The notes below the pieces were generated by a model. The model had not been told where the DNA came from. It did not search any database and saw only the letters and a program-made list of their open reading frames with translations. Position numbers and translations under genes: made by a program. Shown in pieces: positions 12,801 to 27,800 of a stretch of 64,000 nt of DNA. The DNA is from Trichuris trichiura (lineage: Eukaryota > Nematoda > Enoplea > Trichinellida > Trichuridae): the NCBI GenBank assembly GCA_037903355.1, contig JBAJFE010000014.1, positions 6,448,001-6,512,000 on the forward strand. Direction: 5' to 3'. Within the stretch, counting starts at the first letter, position 1. The number at the start of each line of letters is the position of its first letter.

Positions 12801-15800
12801 TGCGAGAGCGGCATCAGTACACTGGAGCTTTACTTTGAACTTTGTACTTTGTTTTTTTTTAAGGCGAGCGATGTCCATCTTCAGCTTTGCCTCCTACAAT
12901 GCAGGGCTGCGAAATCGAACAGAAATTCAGACGATTATAGCCCAGGGATGTTAGAAGAAATGGAAGAAAATTATGAAAAATTCAGGTCTGAAAAACATAT
13001 ACAGGATGCGCTCTCTTGCGGTAGAGAAATAAATAAGGTAAAGAAGAAAGTGTATATTCAAAATTTGTAGAGGTCGCAGGACCTCTCTGACGGGGCTGTC
13101 TACAACGGGCCAAAGCCAGTCGACAGAGCAAACAGCCAGTATTAACGTTGCGCAAGCGAGGTTCGCTCTTCTTCTGGCAGGGATAGGCTTGAAAGGACTA
13201 AAGTAAGAGAACGACTGATGTCAGCGGACGAAGCGAAACAGGGAGAAGGTCTGGAAAAAGTCGTCGCATGAATACGGTAGGGCAATGACAAGCTCGTGAG
13301 GCCTATTGTGAAAAAGGGCTCTGACAGCGTGTGAGCTTACGAACCACTGTACAAAACTGTCAACAAGTGCGAATGTTTCAGTGCCTTCAATTATTTTCAT
13401 GCTTTATCAGAATAGAAAAATTGACGTCGCTCCAGCACCTATTATTCAGCAATTACTTTATTAACAGTCCAAAGCATCAGAAGCACTGAATAAACAAACA
13501 CCATACATACAGATAAGCACTTAATTAAGGGACCCCATATCCGCCAAGCTAAGTACAGTAGAACCTCGATTATCTGGATAGAGTCGGAAGCTGAAATATT
13601 ATGCCCTGTAAAAAGCTTGAAATCATAAAATCGCAAGGTGCTGTTGTTAGTACATAACGCTCGCTTACATCTACTTGCAGAATGTCTTAACGGAATTGAA
13701 TTTCTTCCGCCCATCTCTTCGGTTTGACCGATTAGTCAAGGTGTAGTTGAAAATCTGAATCGCATACACAGAAAACAGCAGCTCATTCCTCATCCTTTAT
13801 CACCAGAAAATAACAGCATGAAATCTTTGACGAGTTTTTTTAAGAAAAGGGCTATGAAAGACCGTCGTTATTATAATACTCGAAAGTTGGAATGCCATAG
13901 CACTGTTAACATTGAGAAGCTCATGAAATAAACCTTTTCACATAAAGGGGCGAGTGAAAGTTTCGGAGAAATCAGTGCTCACGAAGAGACAGCAGAGAAT
14001 CAACCTTAATATCTAATAGGCTAAATTTAACGATTTCCCTGTCATTCCATGGCGTGCTTTCACTGAAGACGGAGGCGTGAGGATTGCTCTAATGTCGCAC
14101 CAGCCACGTGGGAATAAACCTCGATAAGTCAAGATCGACTCGACAGGTAACCACTTCAGCTGGCTTCCTGAAGGCCGCCTGAGCAGCCGATCCAAGTGAC
14201 GGCCAAGAAATGTTTTCCGTTATTTTTCATGCGCTTAAGACGGCCTAAGGGTGGGGCCGAAGACTCTGCAGAAAACTTTCTGGCATAAAACGGGATATCC
14301 GTACTAAAGGAAGAAAAAACCTTGAAATATTTTCCAATCCTAAATGAATGCGACAATTTTGATACTAAAAAGTGATCAATCTGCTACAATTACGAACTGA
14401 GATTTTAAATGCTGGACGACAATGAAATTTCCCAGCCAGTTTCAAAAGTGCATAAGGACAGTTACACCCTTCAGTGTCTGAAAGTTGGTGTATGATGGTT
14501 TGAAAAGCGATGAACGTGTTTGGTCTTAACAGACAAGAAGCAGCTGCCAGACTTGAAATAAACATTTGCAACATAGTTCTTTTGAACCGCAACTTTCGTA
14601 TGACTTTAACATATAATACGCTGTTATGCATTCGAAGATGCGGTTGAGAAATAAAGTCTATAATAAACAAAGTGAAAATAAAAAACTACAAAAAGGAAAC
14701 ATTCAAATATCCCCGTTCCCTTTAGCGGGATAATCGTGCTTCATCTGAAAAAGGTTTATTACTTTTGGCTCTATGGATACCTTGGTTTCACAGCCTAGGA
14801 CAGATGGTTGCAGCTTTGCCTAGCTACAGAGCATAACACAACAATAATTCGTACAACACCAACAGCTCAAATCATCAAATACGATGCCTTATTTTAAAAA
14901 ACAACTCCTAGGTTGCTGGAAAAAATACAAAAAGCAGAAAATTTTGCAGAAACCTTGCATATGACTACTGCCCAGAAATAAAGCGACACTTACATGACTT
15001 TCTGAGGTAACAGGAAACCAACGTAGAATTCCGGGGAAAAGACAACTGGTTACGAGAATAGACCTCTCAAGCCACATCAAGCCAAATTCATTTTCCTGTT
15101 GCTCTTCAACCGAACTACTCGTATAATTGCTGAGTCGCCTTGAGATTCTTCTAGAGAAGCTGAACTTTTGTACTTCGTTGCACTTGTGATACCTGCAAAA
15201 AACAGATATGTCTATCAGTCAAACAATAAAAGCAAGTTTACTGCATCTACCAAAGAATATGTGGATCCTTAATTCGCCCAGATATTCCCTTCATCTGCTC
15301 ATCACAAAGTGGATCAACTTTATTTATCTGAAGATATTGATCACTGGATGATTTGATCTCATCCGAAGGTGGATCAAGGCTGTTGAGCAGCTATAAAGAC
15401 GTGTAATTTAGAACAAAAGACAAGTAAAATGAAATCATTAATACATACATTTGCACGTGGAAACTCTGCCTGGATACGAGCAGCAAAGTCAGCTAATCGC
15501 TCATAACCGTCACCGCGGTAAACAAACGTTGCGTTCTGAAATGGCTAATTTCACAATGGAAATGCTGAAGTTCATTCACCTGCAAGAAGCTTGGAAATCC
15601 CAAGCCAAAAAAACCAACACGAAAGTATTCTGGTTCAGCACGTTGGTGTTTCAAAATATTTCGGTACATCTTCGACATTTTTTCCTGAATTGAGCTTTTA
15701 ATTCAGCAGTCAGTGAAACCCATTTAAACTTGCCAGAAGATCGCCCAGCTTATCGTATTCAAAAGTGCTATGTTCATATTCCCGTTGTAACATCTGGCAG

Positions 15801-18800
15801 ACGCCTATCGCCTTTTCCCAAAGCTCACCGCGATCAAACAATTCAATCATTTGCAAAGAAAGAGCTTCTTTGAGGTCACGCTGTGTTCGACATGAATGGA
15901 ATGAACTATGCAAATGCTGCGCTTTGGTTGGTGAATCCGACCACTAGCAAAAAGTTACGAATTAAAAAAAACTTTAAAAAAACATGAACTCTCACTTTCA
16001 AGCAGTCAGCATGAAGAGCCAAAGTTAACGCCGCCTCGACGTAATTCTCCTGCTGCATATGCAGCTCGTAAAGTTTGTACAAATATTTTATATACAAATC
16101 CATGTGGCCAATATCATAGTAAAAGTTCTAAAATAGAAATTCAAATGTTCAGAAGAACGCAAGAAGTGGAATGCTAATCTATTACCAATAGACTGACAGT
16201 GCAACTCATTCGATTGTTTATGTTGTTATGGTGCAGACGGACAGCTCGGAAATCCAGAAGTCGGCCGATCAGAAGTTCGACTGTTCGAGTTACTCTCATG
16301 CCTTCTTCACGAAGCGGTTCAGTATGACTTGAACATAGCTGCATCATACTGAAAAATAAAATGATGCTGAATTTTATCCGTTTTAAAATTATTAATAATT
16401 CAGCTGCCTCTGTATACAACCACTGAAAGGCTGCTAGGTGCAAAAGCTAAACAAGTGCCAGGAGGATTGACCACTAGTGGTGAACTCCTTGCCATCGAAG
16501 AAACAAATACATCTTAAGAGCATCACCTTAACCAAAGCAAAAAATCTGCAATTAAATTAGCGTGGGATAACTTGATCACTTTATCCGTAATATTCCGCCT
16601 TTTGCAACGACTGGTGGTCGTTGATGAACTTACAAGTTTAACTTTTGGAGCTTTCAAGATTGTTCATGTCTTGTATTACGTTGAAAACTGCAAAATGTGC
16701 AAGGATGAGAACGGCGAAGTTCGTGAATGAATTGTAGGTGACGATCTACTAATTTCGTTTAAAGTTAATTCCAAATGTTAAAATTATTGTTGCATGTGTA
16801 GAGCCACCTTGATACATCTTTTCATACGTCTCAAAACGCAAAAACCCAAATGCTTATCTGTGCAGCAATGTAAGGCATCAAAAATGGATTATGGTACTTC
16901 TGAATACTTCAGTAACCTAAGCCCTTGTTCAGAATTGTTGCAGTTCATCGACAAGTGTATAAGGGCCTGGGTAAATGCTGTAATTCAGAGGATGAATAGA
17001 TCACTAGCTAAATTATCTATCGTGAAACAGCTTTGAAACGCAATACACTTACTTTAAAGTAATCAGCGTGAAATACCAAGCTTTATTTCGACAAAATTCT
17101 AATGCTGGATTCTACAGTATACGCTGAATGCTTGAAAGTGGGACTTGTATTAATATATTGCATTTTGAAGCTGTTTTGTAATTGACGTTTTGCTAGCGAT
17201 TGAAAACATGATCCTTTTGTACGGGCGCGTGTGTTTTCATATTGAAAAATATCTTTATTACGGATTCTCTCCCGTTGTGAAGTAAAACAAAAAGATTTTT
17301 CTTTTCTTCCGCTTTCATACCAGTTCAGCGGTGAGATTATGTGTAACCTTTCATTTAATCAACACCGCTGAAGACGGGTCGCGAAAGACCCGAAAGCTCC
17401 GGAAGAAAAGAAAAATCTTTTTGTTTTACTTCACAACGGGAGAGAATCCGTAATAAAGATATTTTTCAATATGAAAACACACGCTCCCGTACAAAAGCAT
17501 CATGTTTTCAACATTTGGTGAGAGAAAAAGTTCTGAATGTTTTTCGTCAACTTCAAGTACTCGTAAAACTAAATCATAGGACGCTGTTTATTAAATATGA
17601 CTTCAATTGCATTCGACGACCCGCCAACGTTCTTGCAGAGAGCTGATCCAATCGCGGTAGAAGGTCTGGAACATTGATCCAAAAAATTGGGGTCCTTAAG
17701 TTCCTTGAAGTGCTGGTTTGAAAGACCATACTCCGTGGACCGAAACAGGTGATAATCTGACGGGGTTAAGATTAGCTGAATATGCTACATGCTGAAACGC
17801 TCTCCAACCCAGCTGAGGAATCGTGTTTTTTGTCGTTGAAATGATATGAGCTCGCGCTTTGTCATGCAACAAAAGATTGAAACGTTGGTTACGCGCCTAC
17901 TTCTGTCGCTCTGCTCAGAAAAGTTGTGATAATTCTTTGATGTACGATCAGTAAAGTGAACAGTGACTGTCTAGCCTGCTTGCAGCAGTGCATGATGCAG
18001 CTACCAAACGCAGAGTAGCGCCATTTTTCCGTGGATTTCAGCCTTTTATGTGGGTGTGGTTGCTTGAGCTGTGTCCATCCAACGTTTTCTCTTTTAGGAT
18101 TGCCTTACAGGATCCATTCTTCATTCTCCGTAACAATTCACCAAAAAAACTTTTCTCTTTTGATTTTTCAACGACTCTTTGCACGTATTGAGGCAGTGCT
18201 TTTTTGGCAGATTCTGATAACGAATGTGGCACCTACTTTCCATACTTCTATATCTTTCCCATCCCATCAAGTTGCACCAGCGCCTTTACGAACTGTTGCG
18301 TCTTCAAGAGCTGCATTATGGTCCAGGAGAGTCTGCAAATTTCCATTTGCAATTTTTGAGAAGTGCCAAGACCTCTGTCTGTCGCTTACATTGAAATTCC
18401 TCGCTTCAGAAACGCCTGTGAAACCTGTATATGCCTGTCAAGGCAGTCCTATTCTCAAAACTATCACACAAAGTTCTCTTCGTTCGTTCTTCTTTGTTCT
18501 CGTTTGAAAAGAAAAAACATTTCACATTGAGAAACTTCCGTTCAGTGGTCCATGACGAAAGCCCAATCGAACAGCGACTGGAGGTGGGAAACTTAAAACT
18601 TTCCTATGAGGGTGAAGTGGATATTCAGCTGAATTACGCCCATGTGAAAGAGATTCGTTACTTTGCCCAGTGGAAAAACCTTTGAAGAACTTCCTTAGCG
18701 CTCAGAACTTTTTCTCATGCCTAACATCATCCTCCAAATTAGAGAGAATGAAATTTCTAAAAAGTTTTGGGAGTGCTTTTTGAAAAGATGAACCAGTCAC

Positions 18801-21800
18801 AAATAAAAATATCGCCTTGCCTTAATGCGCGGCATGTTCAGTTCAGACATTTGATAATACCATCAAGGTTAAACCCATCTAGTTTATCCGTATAACAGAT
18901 AAGATGTGATGTTTTTGTACGAGACTATATGTTTTCATATTGAAATATCTTTATTACGGATCTGATGTCCGTTGATATGTACAATAAACGAAAAGTTTTT
19001 TTCTCCGGAGCTTTTGGGTCTGTCGCGACCAGTCTTCAGCGGTCAAGACGCATCCGCTTAAGACGGGTCGCGACAGACCCGAAAGCTCCGGAGAGAAAAA
19101 TTTTTCGTTTATTGTACATATCAACGGGACATCGGATCCGTAATAAAGATATTTCAGTATAACAGATAAGCACCTTATGAAACCTTCCTGAAAATCCAAG
19201 CTTGCATTTATGGCATTTAAAGTTCGGAAATGAACAACTATGACGTTCTGCTAACAGCGAAAGAAAAGAATATAACATCGAGCAACCAATTCATTTCTAA
19301 ACGATTTCATTTCAGGTAACACGCCTATAAACACAAAGCGAGTATTTTACGCCAGGCTGTTTTTAACAAAAACTAAGCAAAATTTAGCATACGAAATATA
19401 GTGGAGGTCTCGCCAAAATTGCGACAGTCAGCAAGTTTTCAGGGTTGTTTAAAAACCATCAAAGCTGACAAAACAAATATGCCTTCTCTCAGCTTTTGGT
19501 GTCTGTTTCTTGCTTCCAGAATGATTATTTTGCTAATAATGCTAATACCTGTTTGCCTCGCTTTTGTGGAGAGATCCTAGGCGTTCAATACCACTAACAA
19601 ATATCAAGCCAATTCAAGATTAACGAATGAAGCATCCTTGTTGGACTAATTCAATCAAAAATACGACATTTGAAATATTGCTGAAGGAGTAAATAATCTT
19701 ATCATAAAACACAAGTTGCTCACTTATGTAAGAATAAATAAATAAATTCGCGCATCGCTAGGAGGAAAAGGAAAAAAACCAGTACAGCAAGTAATTCATA
19801 CTATGTCGAAACATTATCTTACAGTCTGACAAATGTATCAGCATATTTCGCGTCACCAGAACCGGCGTCGATAAGCTGATCAAGCTTTGTTATGAATTCA
19901 GTTTCAAACTAAGCAGAAAAGATGTTAACGCATGGACAACAGAAAATAAAACGAAACCTCGACAACAGCGCTTCTGTAGGAGAAGTTGCCACGTAATACA
20001 ACAGGAGTGGATACGAGAGTTGCACTGGCACGAAGGTAGAATTCGGTAACCATCATGTCGAAAAATATTGGAATAGTCAATTTTCGCACCTCTTCCACAG
20101 GAATGAGCGTAACTTCCAATATGGAACCAACCAAGCAAGGAATAAATTCATTTTTTTCTATAACTGTACCAGAAGGGATTTTTACTTGCTTCGTAAAGTT
20201 AGAAACTTACGGTTCATACTGAACCACATTGAGCGCACTAACTCTCGACCGCAAGTAAGGCGCATGTCTCTAAACCTAAAAATAAACTAGTTGAACCTGC
20301 TTTCAAACAACATTATCTTGCGAACTTCACTTTTCCAAAACTGACTTTCGCTTTTTAGCTGGAAAGTTCTCCAGTTGCAACTGCTTGTGCGTGATGAACG
20401 AGACAGCAGTTTGAAAAAAGTTGCTACATACCTGTCGAGTTGAAAAGGCGTGATTACTAGATTACATGAACATTTCATTCACCTGGTAGTCGAACTTTTC
20501 ATGCAAAAATCGCGCTTTAACAGTAGAGGCTGCATAGCAAAGGATTTTTAAGATTATGCTATTCTGAATGAACGTCATTTGAAACCAGTCAACGGGAAAC
20601 ACCGGATGACTCAGCAAGTCGCGGAACAGCATAAGCAGCTCAGTAATAAAGTCCATCAGATCAGTTCGTGTAACAAATTCGCTGACATAACTTCGATAGG
20701 TGCAGGCATCTAATTCTTCCAACAATGACAGCAGTAAGGCCACATACTGCCCCTGAGAGTAAGATTACGCATGATTCCATGCAGAAGCATATGTTCGCAT
20801 TACCAGAATCACTTGTTCATTTGCCTCAATTAGACGAACGATCACCTGGACTACCGGTCTGAGGGCAACTCGCATTATGAACAAAAGAGTTCCGCTATTC
20901 GCTGATTTAGACTGAACATATTAGTTGAAAATTAATTTAAACGAGTAAGAAGTCATACCAAACGCTTATCGAATAATACTTCCATTGTAGCAGTCAATAT
21001 CTGTGCACATAACTCCAGTTCTTCATTATTCTCTATTTGGAATTTCACACTCTCCAACATCACAGGTAGCAGTATTGAGCGTGGTTCTTAAGACAAATGT
21101 ATTACGCGCCAGTGGTCAAGAATGAGACATGAACACCTGTACGTTTAACCATTTCTGACTGGACAAAGTCTAGGAGACACATTAACTTTTGTTTCGTAAG
21201 TCTATCCTCAGGAACGTTTCTAATGAAATTAGCCAACATGGAGCTGAAATTGAATAAGATGAAAAATAGAAACTAATGGAAGTAGCGATAACATACGCGA
21301 ATTCACGTTGGTCAAAGACGGATAGTACGTCAGATACAATGTGCGGAATATATTTCAAAGCTGCGCCTTGGCATAGGAGACTCCAATCTGTTTGGTAAAG
21401 CATCAAGGTCGTCAAAGATAGAAACAACCCACGAATGAGCTCCCAGAAATGTTCTTGTCCCGCAAAAGGACCTTTCAGTCTATCAAAGAAACCGGACACC
21501 AATCGAAGCTATGTTAATAATTTCCACTCACTTAACATACAATTCCCTAGAACGTACAATGAACTTCGTCAAATATTCAAGTGCTTTCAGCGTTCGTAAA
21601 AGTCTGGTGCTACAATCTTCTACCTTATCAATGCAGTCCTTGAAAAGTGGAATAAGCTTTCTAAAAGCGCTTTCAAATCAATCTGTTTTGATTTCGAAAA
21701 CTGTCTTACTGATACGCGAGAGCAGCGCTAAAATGGTATTGTAGATAGTTATCCAGTACCGACTTGAAATTATGATAACGCCGTTCACCGATCAAACCAA

Positions 21801-24800
21801 TGACGTAGACCTTCAATCACAATATATTCAGTATGAGCAAGGATAGAACATGCGACTGCTTGGGCATACCAGGGCGTCGAAAACCAGGAGATCATAATCA
21901 TTGCTACTGATGAGAACAGTGAACAATACGTCAAGTATATCTTGTAAGAACTAAATATATTAACGATTAATTCAATTTCCAAAAGCATATAAAAATCAAT
22001 GCACAAGTTAAGGCATGGAAGGCAATAAACTTTTCATTCCGTTTTAATACTTACTAAATAGAACGATGCAAGCGTCAACTGTCAAGTGCTTGCCGAAGTA
22101 TATGACACTTTCAAACAGCTTCAGTCATGAAGCCAAGTTGCAACAATATGGTTTACTCAGTAAGATTCCCCCGCAACAAACAGCTTTCTGCCAACGTTGT
22201 GGCAGCAACAGGATGCCACGAAGTAGAAGGGCCCAGCTTTTGATCCAAAAATGCGAATCACCCATTTTTGGACACCTTTGATTTTGAATGTGCCTTCTAG
22301 ACATGCACTTTCTTTATACAGAAACAGATAATAATAACAACCAGAAGCTGTAATGTTTCATCAGAGCTCCGCCTGAGGTAACTTGCCGCAGTCGTTGTCG
22401 AAGTGGTGAGGTACACTTCGACGTGCGGCTGTGTTTACATGTATGTTCTGGTCGCTTCTTTCTCCAAAATTATGTCAATACTGAAAGCTACGGTCTGCAG
22501 TGAACGTCTCAGCAACTTGCCACGGGATGTGTAACGCTATTTTATCATTACACTATCTATCCTGTCACACAGCAGTTCCACCATAAAAATTAAACTTTGC
22601 TATGGATACTGTGCTTTTACGCAAGCCTAATCACTAGGTTTTCCATCTTATGGAAACCGCTTTCTGTCGACAATCAGTCCACCAAATATTATTTTTTCTT
22701 TTCTGTTTAAACCACAAGTAAAGGCAAAACTGTTGCCGTTTATCACAGCAAATTCAGACAGCTAGAGTAGCACAGATTTCCCGCACTTTCGTGTCTTCAC
22801 AATCGCGGTTAACAGCTGGCTTGCGCACATCAAATTCTGAGTCCCCACGCAGACACAAGTCATTTTTCCTTAAACGGCGTTTACACATCTCCATGCACAG
22901 TTTCTTCAGACTTCGCAGGCTTCGCTTGATCAGTAACTCCAAAATTACCCCTCCTGAAGCAGCTATACCACAATCTATACGTCCCTGCTGAGATAACGAC
23001 CGCGCCATGGCTCTTACAAATTTCTTTGGATTATGCAGCGACCCTCTGTAGCTCAAAAAGTCGGAGCTTGTCGAAAATGATCCTCTCCAATGTATCAGTT
23101 GAAACTGTGGGCGAGGCAACGGCTGAACATGAAGGACTAACTAAAACGTTCCTGCAAGCGTGAAACAGATGATTGGCTGAACCTCACCGACATAACAAAA
23201 GGAAGAAAACATGTGAGATACTCTACATCAGTGTTTCTCATATTCAGCTTCGTCAATAATTCACATGAATTATGCGGTTTTCAGACCATGGAAAAACGGC
23301 GGGAAAAGCAGCAGGAAGATGAGTGGTCCGGGTTTTCCCTACCCTTTACCTCATTTTTAAAAATTACGCTTACTTCCGGACTCTAGAGCTTAGCGGTGCT
23401 CCTAAAAGTTGACGTCAGCGACATTTGACCTCTTGAGCGTTACTGCTCCAGAGTCCTAATGCACAAGCTTAGTGTCAAGAACTTGTGCAACTGCCTAATA
23501 AATACCGGACACTCTGCGGATGAGACAGCTTGATCCTGAAAGCTAAGTTCGCAGCGCACATTCTTGTAGAAACGTGTTGCTTTCATGAAGAATGAAGAAT
23601 TCGCACCTATCACAAAATTGTATAAGTCAAAATCTTAGCGTGAAATTATCTCACAATTCCAATATACTGCTCTTGAACGGCCTATTAAGACAAAAAGAGG
23701 AGTTATTATAATACCGTGTTTCCTCTATAATAAGACCTTCCCTGAAAAGACGCCATAGCACTACTTTTACGGTGCTCGTGAACTTCAGTCCTACCCTGAA
23801 AATAAAGCCCATTTGCAATCGTCCTCCAGAGAGACACATTTAGCAAATCCGTTGCAAAATATGACGGGCGTATCGTATCTTAAAACAGACAGTTTGTGGA
23901 TGGTTAAATTACTGAACTGTAGAGTTTACGAGTAAATAAACTGCTTCGGTACATCTGCGTTTGTAATGATCTTTCACGCAGCCCGTCTGAACGAATTTTC
24001 TTAGTGATTTTTTCAATTTTGTGTTCAACAGGTTGGTGCAAAAGTGCGATTCTGTTTGCAAAAGGGAATAATATCTTCACTCTCAGGCAAGATGCTTGCA
24101 ACAAGGAAGAGTTATGGTGTCGAGCACAAGAAAACAATCGAGGACTCTCAAGGCAATAATCTGACGGCTTTTTGCAAAGTGAAAAAGCTCGATCATCGAA
24201 TGGTTCGAAAATGGCGAGCACGGTACGATAAACTCCGTCAAAAGATAGACGAGGGAAATGCAAAGAAGCTTAAGTGTGGATCAGATCGGCAACCATTTTT
24301 TCCGGAGCTTGAAAACATCATTTGTAAATGAATTGATGACAGGACAGCAGAGGCTTTCGTTGTACGCAGGTTTGACGTTCAGGAATTTGCCCTTGCAATG
24401 GCATCACACTTAGAGATATCCACAGACAAATTGAAAGCATCACAGCACTGGCTGGATAGCTTCCTTCGGCGGCAAGAACTGTCACTAAGCAGATCGACAA
24501 CATTCTTCAAGCTTGAAGATAATGAAGTTATTAAACGTGCATTTGCATTCAAATCTTTTGTTGACAGAATCGATTTTTCTAAATACTAACTGCGCCACAT
24601 GATTGCTATGGATAGAATTGCGGTGTTTGTGGGCCAAAGATTTCAAGCAACAGTTGACGGTAGCCAGCCCCGTCAATCTACATTCCTTCTACTGGCTACG
24701 AAAGTGAGCGCGTCACCTGCATTCTGGCAGTTCGTTTGGACGGAAAGAAAATCCCTCCTCTAATCATTACAAAGGGAAAGAAAAAGGAAGGGTTGAGCGT

Positions 24801-27800
24801 GCTTCAGGCATTTATGTTCTTCAAACCGGAAAAGCCTGGAGCACACAGTCAGTTATAAGGAAGTGAGTCGATGTAGTGCTGCCACTTATTTTGTGAGGTA
24901 GCCAAAGAAGAATGATACTCTGGGATTCGGCCAGCATTCACCGGTCTAAAGAGATGAAGAACTTTCTTTCAGAGAGAAGAACAGATCAGGTAATGATTCT
25001 CGCAGGATTGACCGTCTACTTCCGGACGCTTGATATTGGAATAAACAAGCCATTCAAAGACAACTTGCGCAGTGAAATCAATTATTACATTGAAAATAAA
25101 ATGGAGAGAAATCTGCGTAGAAACTTTATGAAGCTCAGGTTGCAAAACATTGTGACTTGGGTGAAGAACTCATGGGACAAAGTCACTGACAGCTCTGTTG
25201 CCAATGCTCTACGACTAAGCAATTTGGACAAGAAACGCTCGTTCATGGACAGCTCTATTGCAAGACATGCGAGGCTCGATTCAATGGTCCTGCAAGAAAT
25301 GGAGTCGCAAGAAATTCAGGCCGGAATTCAAAATTTGGAGATTTACAGAGACGTCCCAGAAAATGATGACATGATTCTGATCGAATAAACGTAGCTATTT
25401 CTCAACATTTCTCTAGCCTTACGTTCATGGTTCTTTATCTAGGTGTTTCGATATTTTTCTTCCTTTACATTTACGCTTCGTATGGGCTTCTGCACATAAA
25501 TAAATGAACAAGTGTAGAGCGTGGTACCTGAAATCATAATACGCCACCCCGGAAAATAAGCCCTGCCATGTTTTTAGAAGAAAAAATAAATATAAGACCA
25601 AGTCTTATTATAGGAAAAACATGGTAACATAATGGTAACAACCTGTTATTAATTTTTTTCTTCTTGCGAAATGTGTGTCCCGTTTGGAAAACAATAAGCT
25701 TTTAACGTCCGTAGCTTTCGGGCCGCACGTGACCCGTCCTCAGTGGTAATAAATTCGGGCCACGCGCGGCCCGAAAGCTACGGACATTAAAAGCTTATTG
25801 TACTCCAAACGGGACATACATTCCGTAAGAAGAAACTAATTAATCATGAAAGCCTAGAGTCCCGTACCAAAAAGCCATATTTTCAGAACCCTATTATTCA
25901 CACATTAGTTTGCTTTACATGTTCACATAGCTTCGTTTTGTTTTTCTTTTGAAATAGTTCACTGTTATGCTGACGACAAAATGTACGAATTCTGAACCTC
26001 CCTGCTTCGTTGCTTTATAAGTTCAGTCTTAACCTTTTCTGCTAATAAGCTATACAACCTTTTAATAGCTTAAGAGTACTTTTAGTGATTACACGCTTAC
26101 TGAACGAATATAATGGGTATCAATACGAAAATGGATTGACGTTAGTGTTATTAATAATACCTTATGCAAAAAACGAAGCGAACAGTAACGAAAACGGGAA
26201 TTACCATAATTCAAAGTTACAGCTTAGCATCTGCAATTCAACCGCAGTGAGTGGTGATGCGGTTAGAGTACTACATTAACTTTTCTTGAACATGAACCAT
26301 TCTGAACTACTGTTAATTGGGAAGAAAGTTCACTCGGGCAATTCTTTTCGTTAACTTCCTCTGTAACTGTAAATTTGCACAGCTATTTCCAAGATTGGGA
26401 TAACCCAATATTCGCTTGAAGGTCGATAAAATTTTTTAGCCATTTCCGTTTAACCACTGCCTCGTCACTGACCGCAAAAAGGCGCGTGCTAGACATGGTC
26501 AGTTGTCTGGTCAACAGCGTCGACTTGAATTGACCGGGAGGACCAGGAGTGCCCCAAAAGCCTTACATATTTTGTCTCAATAACCGACCACTTTTCCATA
26601 CGAAAGGGACAAAACAATTCTAATTTTGAAATGCTGCCGCTCAGAAAAGTCGGTTTCATGTTCTGCTATTTTAAGTAACTTCACAGTTACAAACTGGCTC
26701 AGCAGTTGACTGGGCATAACTCTTTTGGTTTCACGCATTCTTGCCGTTTATTTGAACGGTTAGATAAAAGAATAAAGACGTTACTAATGAAACGAATAAA
26801 GAATCCTCCGTTAGACCGTGCTCCACTATAAAGCTTATTAAGCCAGACAACAAGAGGAAGAACTCTAATGTTATGGATGCCTCTAGAAGGCGGCCATTAA
26901 GTCAAAAGTCAGTCTTAACAAAGATTATAACAAGCCAAGTAATATAGTGTATGGTCTTCTACGGCTTTTCCCGTTTATCTGTTTCGTCTAATTTACAGAC
27001 ACAAGCACAACAGATAAACGGGAAAAGCCGTAGAAGACCATACACTATGAAATCCCATCCCGTAACGAAGCACCCTGTGTTCAAGAAGCCAAGTAAAACA
27101 TTTTGTTTACCTTTACAACTTCTTCTCCTGCACGGTCACCTTCATCTTTCATCAATGACTCGAGGCTGATCTTTAAATTAACCCTTTTTGTCTCCCACTC
27201 TAGCAAACCAAGAAGGTCGACTGAAACAGTACCTACGATACTCGTCAAATGAAGCTGGAACAGCTCGTTAAATTACCATTTTGGGTTAGACTGGTCGAAC
27301 ATACGACGGTGTTAATAGTGAAGCAGTCTTTCGGACTTATTGCAAAGGCGCCAGTTGGACTTTGTATATGAGACCTGCTGGAAACATTTGACAAACCGGA
27401 CATTTCCAAGTCAGCTCTCGTTGATGGAAGCGTGTGATATGAAAAATCGCTTTCTTCTATTTTCGCTGCAAGACGATATACGACTAAATCATGTCTTCCG
27501 TCTTTAAGTACTGTTCCATTCGATTGTCTAAGTCGAATAAAGGAAACCGCAAAGGGTCGTTCTCCTTTGTCCTTTGCTAAAATGAATAAATGCTTAAAAA
27601 CACGTTGCGGTTACAAGCAGATTACATTCATTGGAAGAACGATGCCGAAAGGTGAACTGAATGTGAACATTACCATATATATCTACTGGAATTATTACCT
27701 AAACAAAGAAACGCTTTAGCAAGTTTGACAATGCACCAAACACGTGCAGACTTTCACAGTTTCAAACCATCGAGGGCGATCTTGATGATAGAACACAGAA

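Noticed and set aside
17201..17509. Strong hairpins as rho-independent terminators or a CRISPR repeat
   Set aside because: The genome is eukaryotic, the arms are long single inverted pairs without regularly spaced direct repeats, and target duplications identify several as insertions.
22754..23119. 121-codon minus-strand frame
   Set aside because: It lies inside DOCK intron 15. Exons 15 and 16 join in phase without it, and no family similarity is visible.
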